NCBI GenBank assembly: GCA_052390275.1
Contig: JBQTHD010000010.1
Location: forward strand, 1 to 64,000
DNA: 64,000 nucleotides
From: JBQTHD01 sp052390275
Lineage (GTDB): Bacteria; Actinomycetota; Acidimicrobiia; Acidimicrobiales; AC-14
Direction: 5' to 3'
The position numbers were made by a program, and so were the translations under genes. The notes beneath the pieces are model-generated. The model ran no database searches and was not told where the DNA came from. It saw nothing but the letters and a program-made list of their open reading frames with translations. This document shows, one piece after another, positions 8,613 through 15,824 of the stretch; the stretch's first letter is position 1; every line of letters begins with the position of its first letter.

Positions 8613-9455
8613 GTGGCCACCGCCGTAGTCGCGGGCCGTTGGTCCGCGGCCGCCCGGGAACTGCTCGGGGCCAGGGAGTTGACGCTCAACCTGGTCCGGC
8701 GGGATCTCAAGGTCCGCCACCGGGGCACGTTCCTGGGGATGCTGTGGTCCTTGACCACGCCCCTGCTGATCGTGGCCCTCTACTCGTTCATCTTCACCTA
8801 CATCCTCTCCGCATCCCCCGCGGTGGACCAGCCCCGCCCGGACGGCCGGGCCGTGCCCTTCGCCGTCTACTTTTTCTGCGGGCTGACCCTGTGGAACCTG
8901 TTCGCCAACTCGGTGGGGGCCTCCACCTCGTCGGTGGTGGGGGCGGGATACCTGCTCAACAAGGTCTTCTTTCCCCGGGCCATCCTGCCCCTGTCCACGG
9001 TGTTGTCGGCCCTGGTCACCTTCGGGTTCGAGGCGGCGGTGCTGATGGTGGTGGTGCTGGTGGCGGTGGGGCCTCCAGGCCTGGCCGTCCTCTGGGTGCC
9101 GGTCATTGTGGCCGTCGTGCTCATGGGGGCGTTCGGCCTGGCTCTTTTGCTCTCCGCCCTTACCGTTCATTTACGGGATGTGGCTCACTTCGTGGGAGTA
9201 TTCATGCAGTTGTGGTTTTGGGGTACGCCCATTATCTATTCTCTCCAGTACGTAGCCGATCGACCCGCCCTGGTCCGGCTTCTGGAACTCAACCCCATGA
9301 CCGGGGCGGTGGTGTCGTTCCGCAACGTCATCGTGCTTGGTCGCGGACCGGACCTGGGGCTTCTGGCCTACGGCGCCGGGGTGTCGGTGGTCCTGGTGCT
9401 GGTGGGGGCCTGGGTGTTCGGCCGATGGCAGCGAACCTTCTCGGAGATGTTGTAG
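8613..9455 (+). CDS. wzm: Wzm-like polysaccharide ABC exporter permease
   Basis: 280 residues, six predicted helices. The N-terminal amphipathic segment ELTLNLVRRDLKVRHRGTFL followed by GMLWSLTTPLL is typical of ABC-2 permeases of the O-antigen/teichoic-acid export type, as is the end QLWFWGTPIIYSL and LLELNPMTGAVVSFR. With the Wzt-like ATPase 50 nt downstream it would export an undecaprenyl-linked glycan to the outer face. Bases 9150-9250 are clearly less GC-rich than their surroundings. Start GTG 8613 fits a -10 hexamer 8 nt upstream. Confidence 0.88.
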   Translation: MATAVVAGRWSAAARELLGARELTLNLVRRDLKVRHRGTFLGMLWSLTTPLLIVALYSFIFTYILSASPAVDQPRPDGRAVPFAVYFFCGLTLWNLFANSVGASTSSVVGAGYLLNKVFFPRAILPLSTVLSALVTFGFEAAVLMVVVLVAVGPPGLAVLWVPVIVAVVLMGAFGLALLLSALTVHLRDVAHFVGVFMQLWFWGTPIIYSLQYVADRPALVRLLELNPMTGAVVSFRNVIVLGRGPDLGLLAYGAGVSVVLVLVGAWVFGRWQRTFSEML

Positions 9456-9504
9456 TGCCGGGCGCCAGTGTGTGGCTGGATTGGATCGGGCCGGGTCGGG
9501 GCTG

Positions 9505-10746
9505 ATGGCCGACGAGGAGGTGATCGTCTGCGAGGAGGTCTGGAAGAGCTATCGCATCTATCATCAGCGGTCCCACACGCTGAAAGAGAAGGTGCTGGCT
9601 CGGCGCAACCGTTTTGACGAGTTCTGGGCGCTGCGTGGCGTGGATTTGCGGGTGTCCCGGGGCAGCACCCTGGGCATTATTGGATCCAATGGTTCGGGTA
9701 AGTCGACACTGCTCAAAACCATGGCCAGGATTCTGTCGCCCAACCGCGGTCGAGTTCAGGTGGTCGGGCGGATGTCACCCCTGCTCGAGTTGGGCACCGG
9801 GTTCCACCCGGAGTTGACGGGTCGGGAGAACGTCTACCTGGGCAGTTCGCTGCTCGGCCAGTCCCGCCGCCAGGTGGACGCCCGTTACGACTCCATCGTG
9901 GACTTTGCCGGCGTGTCGGAGTTCATGGACACCCCGGTGAAGAACTACTCGAGCGGTATGTACGCCCGCCTGGCCTTCGCGGTGGCCATCAGCGTCGACC
10001 CGGAGATCCTTCTGGTCGACGAGGTGCTCTCGGTGGGCGACGAGGGCTTCCAGGTTCGCTGCCACCAGCGCATGGCCGACCTGCGGGACCAGGGGGCCAC
10101 GGTGGTGGTGGTGAGCCACAGCCTGGCCACCGTCCGGTCTCTATGTACCGAGGCGGTGTGGTTGGAAGCGGGCACCATCCGCCGTCGGGGCCCGGCGGCC
10201 GAAGTGGTGGCCGGCTATCTCGACGACGTCCACGCCGGACTCCTGGGAACCGACGTCGGGCCCGATACCCCCGGGGTGGCCGACGGTGGCCACCGGCTCA
10301 CCGGTGATGCCAGGATCAGCGGGGTGAGCATGCTCGACGGCCAGGGCCGGGCAGTGGAGTCGGTCCGCACCGGCGAGGCGGTCAACCTTCGTATCCGGGC
10401 CTTCGCTCCCGGACCCATTGGCGATGTGGCCTGCGGGATCGCCATCTACCGCTGCGACGATGGCGTCTGCGTCTTCGGCCAGAACACCACCGAGGCCGGC
10501 TACGACTTCCGCCTGGCCGGAGAATCCGAGATCGACTTCGCCATCGACCACCTCCCGTTGCGTGCCGGGGCGCACGTGATCACGGTGGCCCTTCACGACC
10601 GGGCGGTTTCTGCCATCTACGACTGGCACGAACGTCGCTACCCGTTGCTGGTGCGGGCCGAGGGGTCCCGGGTGGCCGGCGCAGGCGCCGCCTTCATAGA
10701 CGGCCGCTGGGAAGCCAGACCGCTCACCCGGGCGGAGTCGGCCTGA
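9505..10746 (+). CDS. wzt: Wzt-like polysaccharide ABC exporter ATPase with C-terminal glycan-binding domain
   Basis: 413 residues from ATG 9505. Walker A GSNGSGKS lies at about residue 60, the Wzt-type signature YSSGMYARLAFA at ~147 (in place of LSGGQ), and Walker B EILLVDEVLSVGD at ~168. After residue ~255 comes an all-beta domain (SGVSMLDGQGRAVESVRTGE, VACGIAIYRCDDGVCVFGQN) like the Wzt C-terminal carbohydrate-binding module. In Gram-negative systems this module recognises the modified non-reducing end of a finished glycan. That, plus the methyltransferase next door, suggests an export checkpoint by end-capping. No in-frame reason to use the upstream 5' extension. Confidence 0.9.
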   Translation: MADEEVIVCEEVWKSYRIYHQRSHTLKEKVLARRNRFDEFWALRGVDLRVSRGSTLGIIGSNGSGKSTLLKTMARILSPNRGRVQVVGRMSPLLELGTGFHPELTGRENVYLGSSLLGQSRRQVDARYDSIVDFAGVSEFMDTPVKNYSSGMYARLAFAVAISVDPEILLVDEVLSVGDEGFQVRCHQRMADLRDQGATVVVVSHSLATVRSLCTEAVWLEAGTIRRRGPAAEVVAGYLDDVHAGLLGTDVGPDTPGVADGGHRLTGDARISGVSMLDGQGRAVESVRTGEAVNLRIRAFAPGPIGDVACGIAIYRCDDGVCVFGQNTTEAGYDFRLAGESEIDFAIDHLPLRAGAHVITVALHDRAVSAIYDWHERRYPLLVRAEGSRVAGAGAAFIDGRWEARPLTRAESA

Positions 10747-10795
10747 TGGGAGGCGCTCAGATGCGCTCAGAGGCGGCGGGGCTGGGGGGCGCAGG

Positions 10796-10939
10796 CGCCC
10801 AGGGTGCAACCGTGCTCACGGGCAGCGGTACACAGGGGTGGCCGCGCTCACGGGCCGCCGCGCTCACGGGCCGCCGTGCCCAGGGGCGGCCGTGCCCAGG
10901 GGCGGCCATGCTCAGGGGCGGCCATGCTCAGGGGTAGTG
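10796..10939 (+). repeat. Tandem 16-nt repeat between wzt and the methyltransferase gene
   Basis: About nine head-to-tail units of 16 nt, each of the form (G/A)TGCYCAGGGGCGGCC with variants. The clearest six are at 10844, 10860, 10876, 10892, 10908 and 10924; earlier ones are degenerate. Because 16 is not a multiple of three, the reading frame rotates at every copy, so this is not a coding repeat, although an open frame runs through it. The last unit ends just before the likely start of the methyltransferase gene. Confidence 0.8.
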
Positions 10940-10953
10940 ATGTCCCCACGTTG

Positions 10954-12189
10954 ATGTCGCGGGTCGAGACCATGTTGACTGCCGCGGCCCGTTCGCCCGA
11001 GGGGTTGAAGGGAGTGCACATGGTGCCGACCGCCGGGGACAGCGTGCTCGGGATTGACCGCCTGCACGAGCCGGCCGACCTGGTGGGAGAGTTCCCGTCG
11101 GGTTCGGCCCGCCCGGTGGTGGGCCCGGCGGTGCGTCTGGCCAAGAAGGTGGTGCGCCGGGGTCTGCGCTGGTACATCAACCCCATCCTGGGCCAGCAGA
11201 GCCGGTTCAACCACGCAGTTTTGGACCTGGTCGAGCGCCTCCAACTCCATACCGAGCGATTGGCCACGGTGGAGAGCCAGCAACGCCGCCATGAGTCCGC
11301 CGGCACCGAATCCCGTCTGGACGCCCTGCGGGCTGACGTCGAAGCGCTTACCGCCGCTCTTGCCGTGGCCGCGGCCGCAACCACCGCCGGTGACGCCGAC
11401 GCTGGGGCCGGAGCGGAGGGAGCCGGCGGAGAACCTTCCGGGGGCCTGGTCCCGTCGGCGCGCCGAGCCCTCAAGTACCGGGCCTTCGAGGACCGCCACC
11501 GGGGTTCGCTGGCCGATATCACCACTCTGTTGGCCCACTACGTGCCCCTGTACTCCGGCTGCCGCCGGGTGCTGGACGTCGGTTGTGGTCGAGGGGAGTT
11601 CCTCACCGTTTGCCGGGACAACCGCATCGGGGCCTACGGGGTGGATTCGGACGAATCCATGGCCGAGGCGGCCCGGGGTGCCGGGCTCGAGGTGGTGCTG
11701 TCCGACGCGGTGGCCCATCTGCGGTCTCTGTCGCCCGGGGACATCGACGGCGTTTTCGCCAGCCAGGTGGCCGAGCACCTCGACACCGCCACCTTGATGC
11801 GGCTCCTGGAGGTGGCCCACCGCAAGCTGGCCCCCGGTGGGGTGATCGTCCTGGAGACTCCCAACCCCGAGAGTCTGTTCATCTTTGCGGCCTTCTTCTA
11901 CGTCGATCTGACCCATATCAAGCCAATACACCCCGAGGCCCTGCGCTGGGCCCTGGAGGCCACCGGCTTCGTCGACGTGGAGATCCGCCGAATCCTTCCC
12001 GTGCCGGACGGAACCCGCCTGGACCCCGTCCCCGCCGCCCTGGCCGCTGATCCGGGATGGGCCACCCTGGCGGCCAACACCGAACGGCTGAACAACCTGC
12101 TCTATGGCCCCCAGCACTTCGCCGCAATCGGGCGCAAGCCCCTCGAGTCGGCGGTCCCTCCGGCGTCGGCGACGGGCGGGGCCGGGTGA
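10954..12189 (+). CDS. SAM-dependent methyltransferase with N-terminal coiled coil
   Basis: 411 residues from ATG 10954; in-frame ATGs at 10908 and 10924 fall inside the 16-nt repeats and would add non-native residues. Residues ~85-150 are heptad-like (VLDLVERLQLHTERLATVES, DALRADVEALTAALAV). A class I SAM fold follows, with motif I VLDVGCGRGEF near residue 207, acidic motif II GVDSDESMAEAA, and FASQVAEHL. The end (HIKPIHPEALRWALEATGF) is typical of sugar or lipid O-methyltransferases. Coiled coil plus methyltransferase beside Wzm/Wzt recalls WbdD-type chain terminators, but no kinase domain is present. Role as glycan end-capping enzyme is inferred. Its stop overlaps the next GTG. Confidence 0.8.
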   Translation: MSRVETMLTAAARSPEGLKGVHMVPTAGDSVLGIDRLHEPADLVGEFPSGSARPVVGPAVRLAKKVVRRGLRWYINPILGQQSRFNHAVLDLVERLQLHTERLATVESQQRRHESAGTESRLDALRADVEALTAALAVAAAATTAGDADAGAGAEGAGGEPSGGLVPSARRALKYRAFEDRHRGSLADITTLLAHYVPLYSGCRRVLDVGCGRGEFLTVCRDNRIGAYGVDSDESMAEAARGAGLEVVLSDAVAHLRSLSPGDIDGVFASQVAEHLDTATLMRLLEVAHRKLAPGGVIVLETPNPESLFIFAAFFYVDLTHIKPIHPEALRWALEATGFVDVEIRRILPVPDGTRLDPVPAALAADPGWATLAANTERLNNLLYGPQHFAAIGRKPLESAVPPASATGGAG

Positions 12190-14123
12190 GCCACCAGGAT
12201 TCCACCACCCGTCGCCCGGCCGTGTCCGCAACGCAAGCGCCCGGCCCGTCCGGATCGGCCGCGGTGGCGGGGATGGCACCGGTGGCCATCGTCATCCTCA
12301 CCTGGAACGCACTCGAGTACACCCGCCGGTGTTTGGATGCCCTGTTGGGCCTGACCGAGCATCCCCAGTGGCGCATCGTTCTGGTGGACAACGGCAGCAC
12401 CGACGGGACGGTCGACTGGCTCACCCAGGCGGTGGCCGAGCGACCTGAGCGCCTGAGCCTTCAGACCAACGCCACCAACCTGGGCTTCACCAAGGGGGTC
12501 AACATCGGGCTGGCCGCCTGCCGGGGAGACGAGGACGTCGTCCTCATGAACAACGACGTGGTGGTGGTGGACCCGGCATGGTTGACCAAGCTGGCCGAGG
12601 TGGCCCATCGTCGGGACGATCTCGGCGCCGACCTGCGCACCGGCGTGGTCGGCACCCGCTTGGTGGAGGGCAGTGGCCGGCTGAACCACACCGGTAGCTA
12701 CATGCCCCCGGTGTCGCTCTACGGCCAGCAGATGGGGGGCGGCGAACTCGACATCAACCAGTGCGTGCGCACCCGGGACGTCGAGTGCGTGGTCTTCGCC
12801 CAGGTTTACCTGCGTCGCGATGCCATCGCCGCCGTGGGCCCCCTCGACGAGGAGTTCTTCGCCTACTTCGAGGACACCGACTGGTGCCTGCGGGCCCGCC
12901 GGGCCGGGTTCGGCGTGGCTTACGCCGGCGGGGTCTCCCCGGTGCACTTCCACAACACCTCCACCCGGGAGAACAAGGTCGACTTCTGGTCGATGTACGA
13001 GAAGTCCCGGGCGACGTTCTCCCGCAAATGGTCCTCGTGGCTCGAACACGAGCGCTACGACGCCGAGGTGACCTGGAACTCGGTGGTCACGCGGCCTCTG
13101 GGCTACGCCCTGCATTCGCGCAAGATGATGCTGGCCCTGCATTTCGCGGGCCTTCGGGTCTCCTACCGCAACGCCTACGGCGCCGCCGACGACCCGGTGA
13201 CCCATCGGCTGCTGGCCGATCTGGTGGAGCGCAAGCCCAACCGGGGGGCCACCCAGGTGGCCTACTGCCAGGCGGACGCCTTCGGCTCGGTCAAGGGCAG
13301 GCACAGGGTGGGTTGGACGATGTTGGAGGTGAGCGGCCTGCCCCGGTCGTGGGTGGCGGGGGCCAACCAGATGGACGAGGTATGGGTGCCGGCCTCGTTC
13401 AACCTGGAAACCTTTGCCAACAGCGGGGTCCGCACCCCGATGCGGGTCATGCCCCTCGGGGTGGACGTCGACTACTACCACCCCGAGATCCGAAGCTTCC
13501 GACCCTCGGAACGCTTCACCTTCCTCTCGGTGTTCGAGTGGGGGGAACGCAAGGCCCCCGAGATCCTGCTGCGGGCTTTCGCCGAGGAGTTCAAGTCCTC
13601 CGAGGACGTCATGCTCCTGCTCAGCGTTTTCAACCGGGACCCCTCGGTGGACGTGGCCGCAGAGATGGCCAAGCTGAACCTGGGCAACTGCCCGCCGGTC
13701 ATGGTCATGGTCAACGCCGAGTTCGACGACGCCCAGATGGGGTCGCTCTACCGGTCGGCCGACTGTTTCGTGCTGCCCACCCGGGGAGAGGGTTGGGGAA
13801 TGCCGGTGGCCGAGGCCATGGCCTGTGGCCTGCCCACCATCGCCACCGTCTGGAGTGGCCCGGCCGACTTCCTCGACGACTCGGTCGGCTTCCCGTTGGA
13901 GGTCGGGGCCATGGTCCCGGCCGTGGCCCGCTGCCCCTACTACGACGGCTTTCAGTGGGCGGAACCCAGCTTCGAGCACCTGCGCTTCCTCATGCGCCAG
14001 GTGTTCGACGATGCCGACGCGGCGCGGGCCAAGGGCCTGGCCGCGGCGGAGCGCATGGCCACCCGGTACACCTGGGAGCACGCGGCCGCCCGTGTCAAGG
14101 CTCGCCTGGCCGAACTGGGTTAG
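12186..14123 (+). CDS. Two-domain glycosyltransferase (GT2 plus GT4-like)
   Basis: 645 residues from GTG 12186, overlapping the previous stop as GTGA. Residues ~34-260 are a rhamnosyltransferase-like GT2: VAIVILTWNALEYT, LVDNGSTDGTVDWL, MNNDVVVVD, FFAYFEDTDWCLRARRAGF. The second half is a GT4-type domain: MPLGVDVDYYHPE, FTFLSVFEWGERKAPEILL, and the nucleotide-sugar loop PTRGEGWGMPVAEAMACGLP near residue 532. One chain may thus add two sugars in turn to the exported glycan. It closes the Wzm/Wzt-methyltransferase operon. Confidence 0.85.
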   Translation: MSHQDSTTRRPAVSATQAPGPSGSAAVAGMAPVAIVILTWNALEYTRRCLDALLGLTEHPQWRIVLVDNGSTDGTVDWLTQAVAERPERLSLQTNATNLGFTKGVNIGLAACRGDEDVVLMNNDVVVVDPAWLTKLAEVAHRRDDLGADLRTGVVGTRLVEGSGRLNHTGSYMPPVSLYGQQMGGGELDINQCVRTRDVECVVFAQVYLRRDAIAAVGPLDEEFFAYFEDTDWCLRARRAGFGVAYAGGVSPVHFHNTSTRENKVDFWSMYEKSRATFSRKWSSWLEHERYDAEVTWNSVVTRPLGYALHSRKMMLALHFAGLRVSYRNAYGAADDPVTHRLLADLVERKPNRGATQVAYCQADAFGSVKGRHRVGWTMLEVSGLPRSWVAGANQMDEVWVPASFNLETFANSGVRTPMRVMPLGVDVDYYHPEIRSFRPSERFTFLSVFEWGERKAPEILLRAFAEEFKSSEDVMLLLSVFNRDPSVDVAAEMAKLNLGNCPPVMVMVNAEFDDAQMGSLYRSADCFVLPTRGEGWGMPVAEAMACGLPTIATVWSGPADFLDDSVGFPLEVGAMVPAVARCPYYDGFQWAEPSFEHLRFLMRQVFDDADAARAKGLAAAERMATRYTWEHAAARVKARLAELG

Positions 14124-14159
14124 CGCCTGTTGCTTGAGTGATGGGCTGGCGTAACGGGC

Positions 14160-14318
14160 CCTCACCGGGATCGCCTCGTCGGTCACTTGCTGCGGCGGGC
14201 CGACATGACCGACGTGGTCGACGCCACGATCGTCGATATCGCCAATGACGGCGATGAGGTCCTGACCAGCGATGCCTCCGATATCCGGGGCCTGGCTGTT
14301 GCCGCCGGAAAGACCTGA
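14160..14318 (+). pseudogene. C-terminal remnant of a PIN-domain toxin
   Basis: A frame ending at TGA 14316-14318 reads LLRRADMTDVVDATIVDIAN, then DEVLTSDASDIRGLAVAAG. This is the C-terminal third of a PIN-type protein, with the DVVDA acid position and the TSD..DI strand. There is no room for the N-terminal half, because the glycosyltransferase stops at 14123 and the intervening bases do not encode it. I read it as a decayed toxin fragment. Apart from this, 14124-14429 holds nothing I can name. Confidence 0.5.
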
Positions 14319-14429
14319 TCGTCACCCCTGTGTCCTAGAGATCTCCGTTTCGCCAGTCATGTGGACGTGTCGCCGGGCGCTCGACGTCGAGAGCCGGCGC
14401 GACGTGCCTATGAACTTGGGAACGGTGCA

Positions 14430-15749
14430 CTAGCCAGAGGCCGGCGGCGGGCGGGTCCGGCCGGCGGCCAGGGCCTCGAGGCTGCGTTGCTGGAGAGCCT
14501 GGGGCAGCGGAACGTAGCCGGCGGTCTCGGTGACCCGCTGACCCTCGGTCAGGACCCAGGCGGCCAGGCTGGCCACGGCCCGCCACCGCTCGTCGCCACG
14601 AACTACTTCTCCCCTGGCGGCGGCGGCGGCGGCGGGGGGCCCCTGCCCGGCGTCGTCCGCGACACCGCGATTTCGGAGGTCGCCCACCAGGCCGGGCGGT
14701 GACGCGGGGAGAACGAAATCGAAGTGCCCGACGAGGACCATCGGGTAGGCGGCCGGGCCCATCTGGTCGGGAGGGACGAACACGGCCAGGCCGGCGTCGG
14801 CCCCGGTGGCCGCGTCCAGGGCGGCGAAGGTGGCGGCAGTGGTGGGGGAGATGAAGCGTCCGGCGGCGTTGGCCACCGCCGCTGTTCTCAGGCCGGCCAC
14901 CACCGCGGCCGGCGCGGCCAGGTAACCAATGGCCCCTTCGGTTCGTGCCACCTCGCGGCCCATGGCTACCTCGCCGGCCACCGCCGTTCCGACCGGGAAC
15001 GCGATCCGGCGGGCCACTCCCAGGGACCAGCGGTCGGGTGCTCCCCGGCGCAGGTACTCGGTGAGGACCACGGTGGTCGCCGACGGATCGGAGCGGTGCA
15101 GCGGGGTGATGACCCGGTTGGGCAGTGTCTGGCCCGGGTTGTCGGTGGCCAGTGCGGGGTCGTTCCACCGACGGATCCGCCCGGAGAAGATTCCAGCGAT
15201 CGAGTCGGCCGAAAGCGAGAGGCGCTCGATGCCCTCCAGCCGGTAGGCAAGGGCCAGGGCGCCCCCGGCCACCGGTAGTTGGATTACCCGGTCCGCCCCT
15301 CCCGCCCGGGTCAACTCGGCTGGGTCCAGGGGTTGCCCGCTGACGGCGAAGTCGACCTCGGCCCGGCTGAGGGCACCCAGGGCCTGGCCTGACCCGGTGA
15401 CGTCGAAGCCGACGGTGGCGGTGGGGAACGTCTGGCGGTACCGCTCGACCCACTGGGTGACCAGGGGGGCCATGAAGCTCGACGTGGCCCCCTCGATGCC
15501 GACCGGCGGTGGCGCCAAGGTGTCCACCGGGCCCCGGCTGGCGCCCAGGCCCCGCGGCGAACAGGCGGAGGCCACCATCACGGCCAACAGACCCAGCGCA
15601 AGGCGGCGGCCACGCCGGGGGCGCCAGCCGTCGGTTCCTCTTCGTGCAGCCGGGCCGGCCGGTGCAGGCCGGCGTACGTTCTCGTGGGTCGAGGTTCGGA
15701 TTGACGCCGTGAGCGGGGCGGGGTCGAGACCACCAATCGCGTCCGGCAT
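14430..15749 (-). CDS. PstS-like phosphate-binding lipoprotein
   Basis: 439 residues. After a long basic N-region comes a lipoprotein signal (ALGLLAVMVASAC, lipid Cys63). The mature part follows the PstS family: GSGQALGALSRAEVDFAVSG, SIAGIFSGRIRRWNDPAL, LHRSDPSATT, TEGAIGYLA. It would bind phosphate outside the membrane for a PstCAB importer, but no pstC, pstA or pstB lies nearby, so the partner must be elsewhere or the ligand may differ. Late in the protein is an alanine run (GPPAAAAAARGE). TATCCT ends 9 nt before the ATG, suggesting a leaderless start. The 62-residue n-region is unusually long; an internal start is possible. Confidence 0.8.
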   Translation of the reverse strand: MPDAIGGLDPAPLTASIRTSTHENVRRPAPAGPAARRGTDGWRPRRGRRLALGLLAVMVASACSPRGLGASRGPVDTLAPPPVGIEGATSSFMAPLVTQWVERYRQTFPTATVGFDVTGSGQALGALSRAEVDFAVSGQPLDPAELTRAGGADRVIQLPVAGGALALAYRLEGIERLSLSADSIAGIFSGRIRRWNDPALATDNPGQTLPNRVITPLHRSDPSATTVVLTEYLRRGAPDRWSLGVARRIAFPVGTAVAGEVAMGREVARTEGAIGYLAAPAAVVAGLRTAAVANAAGRFISPTTAATFAALDAATGADAGLAVFVPPDQMGPAAYPMVLVGHFDFVLPASPPGLVGDLRNRGVADDAGQGPPAAAAAARGEVVRGDERWRAVASLAAWVLTEGQRVTETAGYVPLPQALQQRSLEALAAGRTRPPPASG

Positions 15750-15758
15750 CAGGGGGCG

Positions 15759-15764
15759 AGGATA
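15759..15764 (-). promoter_or_regulatory. -10 hexamer TATCCT for the PstS-like gene
   Basis: Minus-strand TATCCT, 9 nt before ATG 15749. It supports that start despite the long N-region. Confidence 0.45.
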
Positions 15765-15783
15765 GGTGCCGCCCCGGCACTGC

Positions 15784-15789
15784 TACGGT
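15784..15789 (+). promoter_or_regulatory. -10 hexamer TACGGT for the YfhO-like gene
   Basis: Plus-strand TACGGT about 35 nt before TTG 15825. It leaves a short leader holding AGGTGAGG at 15815, so this gene should have a ribosome site. It lies back to back with the PstS-like promoter. Confidence 0.35.
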
Positions 15790-15824
15790 CCGGCGCCGGT
15801 GGGGCCCAGTCGGCAGGTGAGGCC

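Noticed and set aside
10796..10939. CRISPR array
   Set aside because: Repeat units are adjacent 16-mers with no unique spacers and no cas genes nearby.
12102..14186. 694-codon open frame on the minus strand
   Set aside because: Antisense shadow of the two-domain glycosyltransferase; His/Gly/Pro-rich with no motifs.
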